64,000 bases of DNA from Caldithrix abyssi DSM 13497 (GTDB lineage: Bacteria; Electryoneota; AABM5-125-24; Hatepunaeales; Hatepunaeaceae): positions 44,272 through 108,271 of the forward strand of contig CAMBDS010000006.1 in assembly GCA_945865405.1 (NCBI GenBank), given 5' to 3'. The notes beneath the pieces were generated by a model. The model saw only the letters and a list, made by a program, of their open reading frames with translations. It did not search any database and had not been told where the DNA came from. The translations under genes and the position numbers were made by a program. Positions 1 to 8,924 of this stretch are shown here, in pieces (position 1 is the first letter of the stretch; each line of letters opens with the position of its first letter).

Positions 1-1771
1 TGTATTGACCACGAATTCTAAGGGAATCGTCAACATGGTAGATGACATTAGGATCGTCGCCTTTGTTTCCGCCAGCAATGTAAAAGCCAGATGTTGTCCA
101 GGCAACCGCTTCTATCTCATTATCGCCGGTTAAAGTAGATACATCGACCGAAAGCTCTCTTGCGCCTTCGTTCCATCGATCCATTGGAGTGACGTAGATC
201 GGCACATTGGTTTCATTCATGTAAGTGAAGTCGAGAGTCGTGTGGTCGTCGGTGGTGTGATTGACGGAGAGAGGCTCGTCGGGAAGGGTCTCCCAGGCGT
301 TGTGTGGAAAGTAGAGCCAGCCGCGGTCGGTTCTGCTGCGATCAGAATCGAGGGGAAGGAGGGTATCCCCTGTGTCGATGGAACGGCTATCTCCTGAGAG
401 GAGGAACCAAACGGAATCGCTTGCGAAAAAGCCGGGATCTTCAAACGTGTTGGCAACTCCATTGAAACCGTTAATGATGTTGGAGTATCTTGCTTGAATC
501 CTATCCTCTTCAGCAAAGAGAGGTGTAGGACCGTAAATGATTGAGCTGTTGAAGAGAATACGCGAGCCAGGCTGGCCTTCGACTGGACGGCGAGCATAGG
601 CTGTGTTAGCGATGTTATCGACACCGATGTTTCTGTTATCGATCAAGGTGCAGTTGTTCAAGACTAAAGGCGTATCTCCGAGGTCGGTGGAAGCGGCGAT
701 AGCACCACCTGCGCGGGTGGCAGCGTTTCTGAGAAAGAGGCAGTGATCGACTTTCAAGCGGGGAATCTGTTTAACATAGAGGGCGCCGCCTTGGTTGGAA
801 TTATTCTCGACAAATCGTGTGTAGGCAATTGAAACAGCGGCTTCACCTCTAACATAAACTGCGCCTCCAACTCTTGAACCGATATTGGTAGAATTCCCCC
901 AGAAGTAGCACCATTCAAAATTGGGGTCCGAACCAACGCCACGGATGTACGCGCCACCGCCAGCACTGGCGGAATTTTCGAGGAAATCTGTTTTGGAGAA
1001 CCGGGGGCTTGAGGCCTCGGCGACAAAGACACCACCGCCATTGCCAACTTCGCCATTGGTGCAGTCATTGTTTTCAAAGGTGCATTTGTCAAAGAGTGGA
1101 TCGGACTCGTTAAAGATAAAGGCCCCACCACCCCCGGCAACGCTTGTGTTGTTGTTGATAATGCAGTTCGTTAATACTGGATTAGAACCGGCAACAACAG
1201 ACACACCTCCCCCGAAGGACATCGATTCATTGTCACTAATAATTGAGTTGCGAATAACTGGCGCTCCGTGCCAAATCGCCACTCCGCCACCATTCGTTCG
1301 TGCGCGTCCTCTTGAAACCCGGCTATTATCGATCATTACATCGCCGCCGGAAATAAATACATTACCACCAGCACTGACGGTGTCGATTTCAGCTTCGCCA
1401 TGAAGAGCCCTGCCGTTGGTGAGGACGCAGTAATCGAGTCTTGTGCGCTCGGAGCTTAAAAGTCGAAGTCCGCCCCACGCTTCTCCACCGGGAGCGACGT
1501 CGAACCTGATTGAATCGCCTTCATCACCCAAAGCGCTTAGCTCGCCGTAAACGAAAAAGAAAAAATTACCCTCAAAACGGATTTCGACCCCGGCCTCAAC
1601 CTGAAGTGACTGGTTATCACGAATGGTCAGGTCGCCTGTTGCGATGTAAGGATTGCCGTTCCTTGCCCAGCGGCCACTCACGTTTCCGGATACCCGTGTT
1701 TCGGCGAAAGCGGAGCCGATAAAAAAAGTCGCACCAAACAAGCAAGTGAAAGTGTATCGCAGTATATCCAA
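1..1771 (-). CDS. Secreted parallel beta-helix protein, 3' end outside window
   Basis: I translated this strand by hand from a TTG at 1771. It stays open for 590 codons to the window edge, so the C-terminus is missing. The first 23 residues are a signal peptide (MDILRYTFTC..., ending SAFA). Residues about 30-400 carry imperfect turns of the kind N-C-x-hydrophobic-x-N-N followed by GGG-A/V-hydrophobic stretches, such as NCIINNNTSVAGGGG. This is typical of right-handed parallel beta-helix (PMP/choice-of-anchor-like) proteins. The last part (ending about EAVAWTTSGFYIAGG) looks like the start of a beta-propeller-type repeat. A GAGG purine run lies 6 bases upstream of the TTG. Function is unknown. 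Proteins of this build in FCB bacteria are usually exported and end in a sorting tail, which would lie outside this window. Confidence 0.8.
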   Translation of the reverse strand, partial: MDILRYTFTCLFGATFFIGSAFAETRVSGNVSGRWARNGNPYIATGDLTIRDNQSLQVEAGVEIRFEGNFFFFVYGELSALGDEGDSIRFDVAPGGEAWGGLRLLSSERTRLDYCVLTNGRALHGEAEIDTVSAGGNVFISGGDVMIDNSRVSRGRARTNGGGVAIWHGAPVIRNSIISDNESMSFGGGVSVVAGSNPVLTNCIINNNTSVAGGGGAFIFNESDPLFDKCTFENNDCTNGEVGNGGGVFVAEASSPRFSKTDFLENSASAGGGAYIRGVGSDPNFEWCYFWGNSTNIGSRVGGAVYVRGEAAVSIAYTRFVENNSNQGGALYVKQIPRLKVDHCLFLRNAATRAGGAIAASTDLGDTPLVLNNCTLIDNRNIGVDNIANTAYARRPVEGQPGSRILFNSSIIYGPTPLFAEEDRIQARYSNIINGFNGVANTFEDPGFFASDSVWFLLSGDSRSIDTGDTLLPLDSDRSRTDRGWLYFPHNAWETLPDEPLSVNHTTDDHTTLDFTYMNETNVPIYVTPMDRWNEGARELSVDVSTLTGDNEIEAVAWTTSGFYIAGGNKGDDPNVIYHVDDSLRIRGQY

Positions 1772-1822
1772 GATGTACCTCAATGTTACAGTGTAATTGC
1801 AGATTGCAAAGTATTGATATTT

Positions 1823-2605
1823 CTAATCGAGAGCAAGTTGCCCCAGCATATTATACGATGAAAGGTTGTTGAATGCAGTGTGATGATAACGCAAATGTTT
1901 TATCAGCAATGTAATTAACTCATTTTGAGCCTGTTTTGAGATTTTGACTCGCTCAAAATTGACATTGCCTCGCTTAAAGAGGCGTAAAATCCCTACCACT
2001 TCTCCCGATACATTTTGAATTTCGAAGGAAGAACTTTCACAGCTGGTGCAACAGACAGCCCCGTCTACCAATTGGAATTTATTGACTAATCCTGTTTTTG
2101 CCGGTGATATGCCGCACACCGGACATGAGAATGGATCTATTCCAAAACCGAGTGATTCGGCGATGGCGAGCAGAAATTCGAGTAGTATGTATCGGTTTGG
2201 AATAAGTCCAAGGTCAAAGTTCTTCAGTGACGTCAGGGCAGCGGCGAAAGCCGAAGGATTCGCCTCCTCGTCGGTGAATCCTTTCAAGATAATTTCGGAG
2301 ACTACTGCTGAGTAGGCTGAGCGAGAAACGTCAGACTTCAGATTACCGAATGAGTCCACTACAGAAGTCTGGCCAAGTAATTGGACAGATCTTGAGGACT
2401 TTATATGGACAACTGCTTCAATAAGCGAAGGAGCATCAAGCACTCCCCCGGTCGAGCCCGACTTACCGCTTCTTGCACCTTTGGCAAGGACAACAATTTT
2501 TCCCCATTTCGGTGCAAAAAGCGTGGCTATGCGAGACGTTTCGCCATGCCGGATCGTCTTGATAACAAGTGCCTGTTCCTTAGCCGGGCCTGACCTATTG
2601 GTCAA
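1823..2605 (-). CDS. recO: DNA repair protein RecO
   Basis: RecO helps RecR load RecA onto SSB-coated single-stranded DNA in the RecFOR gap-repair pathway. The 260-aa length is normal. The N-terminal OB-fold has the family signature (ALVIKTIRHGETSRIATLFA, then GKIVVLAKGAR). A helical region follows. A zinc-finger-like cysteine set sits at C161, C164, C185 or C186, and C189 (CPVCG ... CTSC), present in many but not all RecO proteins. The start codon overlaps the end of the upstream minus-strand gene by 4 bases, so the two are probably translationally coupled. Recognition is by motif and length. Confidence 0.9.
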   Translation of the reverse strand: MTNRSGPAKEQALVIKTIRHGETSRIATLFAPKWGKIVVLAKGARSGKSGSTGGVLDAPSLIEAVVHIKSSRSVQLLGQTSVVDSFGNLKSDVSRSAYSAVVSEIILKGFTDEEANPSAFAAALTSLKNFDLGLIPNRYILLEFLLAIAESLGFGIDPFSCPVCGISPAKTGLVNKFQLVDGAVCCTSCESSSFEIQNVSGEVVGILRLFKRGNVNFERVKISKQAQNELITLLIKHLRYHHTAFNNLSSYNMLGQLALD

Positions 2606-3552
2606 AGTGACGCACCTGTCAGATGGAAGTTGCGTTCACCACGCATGAATCGTTCGACATCATTTTGCACAATGGAATTGTTAGAGGTCATCGAAATCAA
2701 GTCTCCCTGAAGAGCTTTCAGGCGGACATCTCCGTCAAAGTTGTCGATGCGTTTTGCTGCCGCCCAATGATGAGCTGAACTACTTCCTGACAATTCAAGC
2801 TGGAAAGCGTGATTGGCAAGGGTTTCAGCCAACCAAAAATTTTCCAGTCGTATATCTTTGGGAAGGAAGCGCCTTGGCGTTAATCGAATGTTGCTCTCCA
2901 AAGAAAGCTTTAGAATACTTTTTTTTACTCTGCTACTGAACTGCCGTTGGAAAAGTTCAGGTATATAGATAAAATCGGCGTTTAGATTTGTAGCAACCTG
3001 GAAAAAAGGTATCAAGTTATGCTTTGTGACCGGTCGATCAGGGGATGATTTCAGCTCAATACCGGCCTGTACGCCGCTTCTGCATAGGCGCTCGAGCACG
3101 GCCAGCGTTTTCGAATGTAATCTTTTGTTACCGCGCCCTCGCCTACTCCGAAAAATATCTGCTGATAGCTTCAACATTACGGTTGCCTGAGAATCCTCAT
3201 GAAGTTCGCGAATTAGGTCGATATCGCGTAATATCAGCGAAGATTCTGTCGAAATTACTATTGGGCAAAGGTGCTTTGCCATAACTTCGAGGCAACGATG
3301 AGTGATTCGTGATAGTTTCTCATCAGCCGGATATGGATCGCCGTTGGCTCCGAAAAAGACAACGTCGGGCAACTTATCGTGTCGTCGCGAGACCAACCGG
3401 TCAAGTCGATCAGGGAAAGATGTTTTCTCCCGCCTCATATCGGGCGAAACCGCAATCTGATCGAGATAAGGGGAAACGTTCCAGCGCTGCCAAAAGATCG
3501 GTTTTCGCTGACGCAAGGTTTGTAATTGCCCGGTGTTCTTCGGGTTTGCCAC
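2602..3552 (-). CDS. Spore photoproduct lyase-like radical-SAM relative lacking the cysteine motif
   Basis: This 316-aa protein starts at GTG. Its layout follows the SPL/Rv2578c branch of radical SAM proteins: GDPYPADE at 71-78 (usually GTDPYQPxE), a strand-helix series with PIVISTESSLILRDIDLIREL, then a VMLKLSAD segment, a CRSGVQAGIELKSSPDRP segment and a region like the IPELF ending. In that family the [4Fe-4S] cluster is held by CxxxCxxC directly after an NPYxGC stretch. Here the matching stretch (SPYL at 27-30 and what follows) has no cysteine. The only cysteines are scattered singles such as C87 and C96. I infer a non-catalytic or re-purposed TIM barrel. It is coupled by a 4-base overlap to recO, which suggests a link to DNA repair but does not prove one. 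Confidence 0.6.
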   Translation of the reverse strand: MANPKNTGQLQTLRQRKPIFWQRWNVSPYLDQIAVSPDMRREKTSFPDRLDRLVSRRHDKLPDVVFFGANGDPYPADEKLSRITHRCLEVMAKHLCPIVISTESSLILRDIDLIRELHEDSQATVMLKLSADIFRSRRGRGNKRLHSKTLAVLERLCRSGVQAGIELKSSPDRPVTKHNLIPFFQVATNLNADFIYIPELFQRQFSSRVKKSILKLSLESNIRLTPRRFLPKDIRLENFWLAETLANHAFQLELSGSSSAHHWAAAKRIDNFDGDVRLKALQGDLISMTSNNSIVQNDVERFMRGERNFHLTGASL

Positions 3553-3795
3553 ATGAATCTCCGGTTACCAAGCTAAGATGACGTCTCTGACAGCAATATA
3601 AGTTAACCATTCCAAATCGGGCTGTCAAGCTAATGAGAAGCTCAATAAATCTTAACGGGAAGTGAAATGAGAGTTGCGCTCTCCCGTATTGGAGATTAGA
3701 TTAAAACAAGACAAATTTAAAGTCCCTATTATAGATTTTCCAAACAACAGAGTTGAATTTGCAGCGAGTCCTACGACTCTGTTTGCAGAGAACCC

Positions 3796-4728
3796 ATGAA
3801 TAATAAAACTGATTCCTTAAACTCAAGTATGTCAATTTCTTCGGCTGATGAAGGTCTAAAAAAGATCGCGATCATTACTGAAATTCGGACGAAGATCCAG
3901 GAGGTAAAAGACCTTCCAACACTCCCGAGTATTGCGTTCGAAGTCCTTAAGGTAGCGGGAAAGCCTAATTCCAGCACTAACGATTTGGCTCGCGTGATGG
4001 AGGTCGATGTTGCGCTGACCGGAAAGATCTTACGGACGGCGAACAGTGCATACTACGGTGTTCCCCGTAAGATTGACTCGCTCAGGATGGCACTTGTTGT
4101 TATGGGGATGGACGAAATTTCGAACCTTGTGACAACCGCAAGTATATTAAAGGCTTTTCCAGACGATTCTGGTTCCGATGATTGGGACCCAAAATACTTC
4201 TGGTTCCACAGTGCGGCTGTCGCGGAACTGACCGTTGGGCTTTATGACGTCTTAAACCTTCCGAAGTCAACCGGCGCGTATGTCGCGGGGATTCTGCACG
4301 ATGTCGGTCAATTGATGCTGCATCAATATTTTAACAAGTATAGAGTCGCCTGTACAGACTATTCAAAGAAAGAAGACGTACCATCGTTTCGCGCTGAATT
4401 GGAGCTATTAGGGGTCGATCACGGACATATTGGAGCGTGGCTGATTCAGAGATGGAATCTGCCCGAAGAAATTTCAATAGCTGTCGCACAACACCATATT
4501 AGACCTGCCGACGCGCCACAATATGGGCTGGCGACAGTGATTGATTTCGCGGATAGACTTTTCCACAAAATGTATAATCGAGCACCGGAAAAAGTGATAG
4601 AAGAACTACGGGAAGATAAGGAGTGGCGGGAATGGGTAGGTTCGAGAGCCAGTACTACAGCAACACTCGTTCAGGAATTGAACGGTCGAATTGAACGTGC
4701 GACAAGGCTGCTCGATATTATGAAGTAG
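3796..4728 (+). CDS. HDOD domain signal-output protein
   Basis: This 310-aa protein has one HDOD domain at about residues 38-235, recognised by DLPTLPSIAFEVLKVAG, DVALTGKILRTANSAYYG and the long helical continuation LRMALVVMGMDEISNLV. HDOD proteins are cytoplasmic output modules in two-component, cyclic-di-GMP and chemosensory pathways. Most lack HD phosphohydrolase residues, yet here GILHDVGQLML keeps an H-D pair. No second catalytic or sensory domain is attached. The gene stands alone on the plus strand and converges on rnhA. The two stop codons lie inside one perfect palindrome. The partner pathway cannot be read from context. Confidence 0.8.
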   Translation: MNNKTDSLNSSMSISSADEGLKKIAIITEIRTKIQEVKDLPTLPSIAFEVLKVAGKPNSSTNDLARVMEVDVALTGKILRTANSAYYGVPRKIDSLRMALVVMGMDEISNLVTTASILKAFPDDSGSDDWDPKYFWFHSAAVAELTVGLYDVLNLPKSTGAYVAGILHDVGQLMLHQYFNKYRVACTDYSKKEDVPSFRAELELLGVDHGHIGAWLIQRWNLPEEISIAVAQHHIRPADAPQYGLATVIDFADRLFHKMYNRAPEKVIEELREDKEWREWVGSRASTTATLVQELNGRIERATRLLDIMK

Positions 4729-4782
4729 TGGTCAAGTTTCTGCTGTCAGACGAGGGCGTCTGACAGCAGAAACTTGACCACT
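4727..4782. terminator. Perfect 26-bp inverted repeat, probable bidirectional terminator
   Basis: Arms at 4727-4752 and 4757-4782 are perfectly complementary, with a 4-base AGGG loop. The HDOD stop codon (4726-4728) runs into the left arm and the rnhA stop (4781-4783) into the right arm. On the plus strand the stem is followed within a few bases by TTATTTTT. The position between convergent genes fits a shared terminator. The length and perfection of the stem would also fit a palindromic repeat element. The core GGACGAGGGC-type word recurs at 12111-12120. Confidence 0.65.
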
Positions 4783-5323
4783 AAACGTTATTTTTGGTCG
4801 GTATTCCTTTGACGGCAAGCTTATCTGCCACCTCATTTTGCTTGTTCCCCGCATGCCCTCTCACCCATTTCCATTGCACCTCGTGAGTCAGACTTAGCTC
4901 GTAGAGTTTTTGCCAAAGGTCACGATTCTCTAACTCGCCGGAAGATCTCCGCCAACCTCGCCGCTTCCAACTGTGAATCCACTCAGTCATCCCTTTTACA
5001 ACATAGGTCGAGTCAGTTATGATCTCGATTTTGCTTGTTTTTCGAAGCGCTTCAAGTGCTTTGATCGCAGCAGTTAATTCCATACGGTTGTTGGTTGTAT
5101 CCGGTTCACCGCCGGAGAGTTCCTTACGGTGGTTGCCGGAGAGTAGAACGACACCCCAGCCTCCTGGCCCGGGATTACCGCTGCAGGCACCGTCAGTGTA
5201 GGCTGTGACTTTTGGGAGAGAAGATTCGTTCGTGACTTGCAAAAGAACTCTGGATTTGTTTTCGGTATTGATCGCAATATAGGTAAGGATTTCTTCTCCA
5301 TCAAACGATAAAGCGGTAATCAT
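4781..5323 (-). CDS. rnhA: Ribonuclease HI
   Basis: RNase HI cleaves the RNA strand of RNA-DNA hybrids, for example R-loops and Okazaki primers. The four carboxylates of the active site are visible: D44 (YTDGACSGNPGPGGWG), E82 (NNRMELTAAI), D104 (ITDSTYV) and D167 (NEVADKLA), with the conserved H157 in VRGHAGN. The catalytic domain starts near residue 38. The 37 residues before it are longer than in E. coli RNase HI and do not look like a hybrid-binding domain, so the true start could be internal. It converges with the HDOD gene across the palindrome. Confidence 0.92.
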   Translation of the reverse strand: MITALSFDGEEILTYIAINTENKSRVLLQVTNESSLPKVTAYTDGACSGNPGPGGWGVVLLSGNHRKELSGGEPDTTNNRMELTAAIKALEALRKTSKIEIITDSTYVVKGMTEWIHSWKRRGWRRSSGELENRDLWQKLYELSLTHEVQWKWVRGHAGNKQNEVADKLAVKGIPTKNNV

Positions 5324-5362
5324 AGACTTCGATTCAAACCGGATCCGAATCGGGGCAATGAC

Positions 5363-5392
5363 TTGACTCTTTGGTGCTGGAAATAGTATATT
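5363..5392 (+). promoter_or_regulatory. Putative sigma-70-type promoter
   Basis: TTGACT (5363-5368) and TATATT (5387-5392) are separated by 18 bases. They lie in the 224-bp gap between divergent rnhA and the DNA methyltransferase and point toward the methyltransferase. This is consensus matching only. Confidence 0.4.
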
Positions 5393-5547
5393 GTTAGCGC
5401 GAAGAGAGGCGGATCCGATATTTAAGAAAATCCAGCATCTGGAACATATTACTGCCCACGAAACTGCATCATATCCCTCCCAATTCAGATTCGCAATGCA
5501 ACAACCCTTAAGAAAACCACCCTTCTCAATAAAAAAGCTGATTTTCC

Positions 5548-6900
5548 ATGGCTGAACGTAATGTTAAGCACCTCGATACGCCAAAAGCGCCCACTCTTGT
5601 TATAACCAAGTACATGGGCTCCAAAAAGGCAATTCTACCTTTCGTTGTCGAAGAATTGACCCGCTTGACAGAGCCGGGCGACATCATTGTCGATCTGATG
5701 GCAGGCACCCATACCATCGGATATGCGATGAAAAACAGATGCCGAATGGTTGCCAACGACATCCAACGCTACTCGATGGTAATTGGGCAGACATTGCTGA
5801 ATTATGAGCCAAAACCTCGCTTTGAAGGAGATGTTAAATCTGCCTTACGGCGGCTCTACCTCAGCAATGCGCGCCATCTTGAAGGTTCTTTCGAGAACGC
5901 GCTGAAACTCGAACGGGCAATGCTTTCGAACGAATCGTCCCGCAAGCCGAACTGGTCAACCTATTCAGAATTCTGCGAAAGCTACCCCTTTATTTCACGG
6001 GAAACGAACGCAACGGGTTGGCCGGAAGAATTCCAGATTCTCTTCTCCCAGCATCGACTCGAAGCTTATCGCACTCTGAACAAACTTGAGCCGTACAATC
6101 TCTTTTCGCTCTATTTTGCCAACGCTTATGTCGGCGTAAGACAGGCGCTTGAGATCGACTCACTCAGGTATGCAATCGATAAGATCTGCGACGAATGGGT
6201 CGTCGAACGACCGGAACTTGGCTACGACTCGTTTCTGCTTAGGTGTCTGTTAATGTGCGCACTCATCTCATGCGTCAATAAGGTTAACCCTGGACCCGGC
6301 CATTGGGCAGCGTTTCCGAGAGTCAGTCAACGCAACAAAGACTGGATTATTAGCCAGCGTCGCCTTGAGATCTATGATATTTTCATTCAAAAGGTTGGCG
6401 AGATTGAGCTGGCACTAGCGAAAAATCCGTCGCCTCACGGGCCGCACATTGTCAGTTCGGAAGATTTTGTCGCATTCATGCGTGAAGTCCATGAGTATAT
6501 CCGTCAGGCGAAAGTCGTCTATCTCGATCCACCCTATTCCCAGGGTCATTACTCAAGGTTTTATCATGTGCTCGAGACTTTGACCAAGTACGACTACCCG
6601 GAAGTCTCGTTCGCCGGTCGCTATCGTAAAGACCGCCATCAATCGCCCTTCGCACAGAAGGAAAACGTCCCGAAGGCAATCGGGCATATCTGCGAGGTGG
6701 CGCGAGACGCCAAAACATTGCTGGTAATAAGCTATTCGCAGGGCGGGATAATCCCTACGGCAGATGCGTTCCGGGCGATTCTTGAGGGATTTTATCCGGC
6801 AGAAAAGATTGAGCTTAAGCGGTTGGCATCGGTTCATTCGAAGCTTGGTCAGACGGAGCGAATGAAAACAGAGGAATACCTATTCACTTGCCGCCCATAG
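5548..6900 (+). CDS. Solitary D12-class adenine-specific DNA methyltransferase
   Basis: This 450-aa protein is a class I SAM methyltransferase of the D12/Dam type, which methylates adenine N6 in DNA. Visible motifs are KYMGSK (21-26, the counterpart of the KWxGGK element), the SAM-binding loop IIVDLMAGTHTIGYA (about 46-60) and the catalytic DPPY at 327-330, followed by SQGHYSRFYHVLETL. About 260 residues separate motif I and DPPY, so the target-recognition insert is large. No restriction endonuclease or specificity subunit lies nearby. It could be an orphan regulatory methylase or the methylating part of an otherwise lost system. The next gene begins 10 bp downstream. Confidence 0.75.
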   Translation: MAERNVKHLDTPKAPTLVITKYMGSKKAILPFVVEELTRLTEPGDIIVDLMAGTHTIGYAMKNRCRMVANDIQRYSMVIGQTLLNYEPKPRFEGDVKSALRRLYLSNARHLEGSFENALKLERAMLSNESSRKPNWSTYSEFCESYPFISRETNATGWPEEFQILFSQHRLEAYRTLNKLEPYNLFSLYFANAYVGVRQALEIDSLRYAIDKICDEWVVERPELGYDSFLLRCLLMCALISCVNKVNPGPGHWAAFPRVSQRNKDWIISQRRLEIYDIFIQKVGEIELALAKNPSPHGPHIVSSEDFVAFMREVHEYIRQAKVVYLDPPYSQGHYSRFYHVLETLTKYDYPEVSFAGRYRKDRHQSPFAQKENVPKAIGHICEVARDAKTLLVISYSQGGIIPTADAFRAILEGFYPAEKIELKRLASVHSKLGQTERMKTEEYLFTCRP

Positions 6901-6910
6901 AGACTGGCAA

Positions 6911-7810
6911 GTGAAAACAGGTAACTTCATCGAGTACGCCCTCTTGCTTGGAGTGGCGTTTCTCTTCAGGCGATTGCCGATCAGGTTATCGCGAGGTTTG
7001 GGAAGGGCTGTTGGGAGGCTCGGTAGTCATGTTTTGAAGATTCGTAAGCAGGTCGCTATGAACAATATCAGACGGGCTTTCTCAAAATATTCAGAAAGTG
7101 AAGCGGAAAGACTTTATCATAAGACTTGGCTTCACTTCGGAATGGTTGCGGCCGAGTTGTCGAGGCTGCCACGGATGAAACTGAGCGATTTCCGAGTTCA
7201 CGTGGAAAATGACACAACCGAGTTTCTGCAGGAGATATTCTCGCGTGGCAAGGGGGCTATTTTCGCCTCGGGACATATTGGAAACTGGGAGTGGCTTGGG
7301 GCGATGATTGCGGCGGAAGGATTTCCATTTACATTCGTCGTCGAACAGCAATCAAATCAGATGGTTGGCGATTGGATGGACCGGATGCGTGAGCGCGAAG
7401 GAATCGAAATTCATTCACGAGGAAGCGCTACCAAGGGGACTCTGCAAGCTCTGAAAAGGAACCAGATGGTAGCGATGCTCTCCGATCAGGATGCAGGGAA
7501 CGCGGGGGTCTTTGTCCCGTTTTTCGGCAAGCTCGCATCGACTCCGCGTGGCCCGGCACTGTTTAACTTTAAGACAGGCGCACCTATAATCTTTGGGAGT
7601 TGCTGTCGGGAAGAAGGCAAATTCAAGCTTCGGCTTGAGGAGATCGTTCCACCACCAACTTCAGGCGATCGCACTGAAGACGAGCGAATCATCATGGCAA
7701 TAGTGACAGCACGGCTCGAAGCAGACATTCGTCAACACCCAGACCAATACATGTGGCTACATCGCCGTTGGAAGACCGCACCACCAACAGTTTCCGCAGA
7801 TCAGAAATGA
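6911..7810 (+). CDS. Lysophospholipid/lipid A acyltransferase (LpxL/HtrB-like)
   Basis: This inner-membrane acyltransferase of the lipid A (LpxL/HtrB) family transfers a secondary acyl chain to the lipid A precursor or a related glycolipid. The N-terminus holds a hydrophobic anchor ([11 protein letters not shown]). The catalytic HX4E motif is H122-E127 in SGHIGNWEW. The family block [17 protein letters not shown] follows, and the C-terminus has the expected MWLHRRWK ending. The length of 299 aa is normal. It starts at GTG and is 7 bp upstream of gmhA, so lipid A acylation and heptose synthesis are probably co-transcribed. Confidence 0.85.
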   Translation: MKTGNFIEYALLLGVAFLFRRLPIRLSRGLGRAVGRLGSHVLKIRKQVAMNNIRRAFSKYSESEAERLYHKTWLHFGMVAAELSRLPRMKLSDFRVHVENDTTEFLQEIFSRGKGAIFASGHIGNWEWLGAMIAAEGFPFTFVVEQQSNQMVGDWMDRMREREGIEIHSRGSATKGTLQALKRNQMVAMLSDQDAGNAGVFVPFFGKLASTPRGPALFNFKTGAPIIFGSCCREEGKFKLRLEEIVPPPTSGDRTEDERIIMAIVTARLEADIRQHPDQYMWLHRRWKTAPPTVSADQK

Positions 7811-7817
7811 GAAGACA

Positions 7818-8411
7818 TTGAAATCTGAATACCTTTCACATCTACTCGCAGAGGGTCTTTCCTCCCACGAACGGCTGATCACTGAATCTCAGCCGACAAT
7901 CCTCAAGATAGCCGATGCTCTACTAGCTTGTCTGCAACGAGGGAATAAAATCCTGCTGTGCGGGAATGGCGGTTCGGCTGCTGACGCGCAACATGTCGCG
8001 GCGGAGATCGTCGGACGATATACCCGCGAGCGAAAAGGCTGGCCAGCCATTGCATTAACGACAGATACGTCGATCCTGACGGCGGTTGGCAATGACTATG
8101 GCTATGAGAAGATATTTTCGCGGCAAGTGGAGGCGTTGGCGGTGAAAGGTGATGTTGTAGTGGGGATTTCGACCAGCGGAAATTCGCCGAATGTATTGGC
8201 GGCTTTAACGATGGCGCAGAGTATTGGGTGTGAGACGATTGGTTTTACTGGCGGGTCAGGCGGTAAAATGGGCAATTACTGCGATGTCGTTTTCTTTTCT
8301 CCGACCTCAAAGACTCCGAACATACAGGAGCTTCATATCGTTGCGTGGCATGCGATCTGTGATTTGGTGGAATTGGGGATGATTGAGGACGGGTCGAAAA
8401 AAATGGAATGA
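7818..8411 (+). CDS. gmhA: Sedoheptulose-7-phosphate isomerase
   Basis: GmhA converts sedoheptulose 7-phosphate to D-glycero-D-manno-heptose 7-phosphate, the first step of LPS core heptose synthesis. The 197-aa sequence is a single SIS domain with [21 protein letters not shown], the [17 protein letters not shown] block, the [15 protein letters not shown] phosphate-binding loop and [17 protein letters not shown]. The start is TTG, 7 bp after the acyltransferase stop. The epimerase of the same pathway, hldD, is in this window at 39435. The kinase/adenylyltransferase HldE and the phosphatase GmhB are not seen. Confidence 0.93.
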   Translation: MKSEYLSHLLAEGLSSHERLITESQPTILKIADALLACLQRGNKILLCGNGGSAADAQHVAAEIVGRYTRERKGWPAIALTTDTSILTAVGNDYGYEKIFSRQVEALAVKGDVVVGISTSGNSPNVLAALTMAQSIGCETIGFTGGSGGKMGNYCDVVFFSPTSKTPNIQELHIVAWHAICDLVELGMIEDGSKKME

Positions 8412-8460
8412 ACTCAAGCAAGAGGCAACTACATCCACTCAAAACTCCAAAATTGCAACC

Positions 8461-8814
8461 TTATTCTGCTTCCATCCCCCACTTCACCTTGTTCGCAATT
8501 ACTTCTTCTTCAGTAGGATTTGCCATCGTCTCTTCTTGAGCCGGGATAAATAATGATCGCTCAGTATCACAACGGGCGTTGAGGGCATGTTCATCCTTAA
8601 ACATCGCAGGCATGTCAATGTCCTCATAGATCGCCTCCCAGGGACACTCGGGGATGCAAGCACGACAGTCTATGCATTCCTCGGGGGAGATGTAGAGCTG
8701 ATCGGGAAGATCATTCGCGGGGTTCTTCGGTATATAAAAACAGTCAACCGGACAGACTGTGACACAGGCTGTATGTTTGCAATCTCGACAGAGTCGGCTA
8801 ACGATGTGAGGCAT
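8461..8814 (-). CDS. 7Fe-type ferredoxin family protein
   Basis: This 117-aa protein has nine cysteines in the Azotobacter ferredoxin I arrangement: C9, C12, C17, C21, C25, then C47, C50, C53 and C57 (CIDCRACIPECPWEAI). In that family C9, C17 and C57-type positions bind a [3Fe-4S] cluster and the others a [4Fe-4S] cluster. It is a small soluble electron carrier. The C-terminal tail of about 50 residues is acidic and keeps no further motif. The spacing between the two halves (about 22 residues) is longer than usual. It lies on the same strand, 110 bp downstream of the Mrp-like Fe-S protein gene. Confidence 0.82.
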   Translation of the reverse strand: MPHIVSRLCRDCKHTACVTVCPVDCFYIPKNPANDLPDQLYISPEECIDCRACIPECPWEAIYEDIDMPAMFKDEHALNARCDTERSLFIPAQEETMANPTEEEVIANKVKWGMEAE

Positions 8815-8924
8815 TTGATGTAATTAAGAATTAGGAATTACTTAGGAACACTTATTAAGACGATTAGCAGTCAATTCTGTTGGCAATTTGGTTGATGCAA
8901 ATCGCCTTGCTCAAAGAGTTGATG

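Noticed and set aside
217..1140. Short minus-strand frames within the first kilobase
   Set aside because: They are out of frame with the 590-codon beta-helix protein, which has a signal peptide and repeats.
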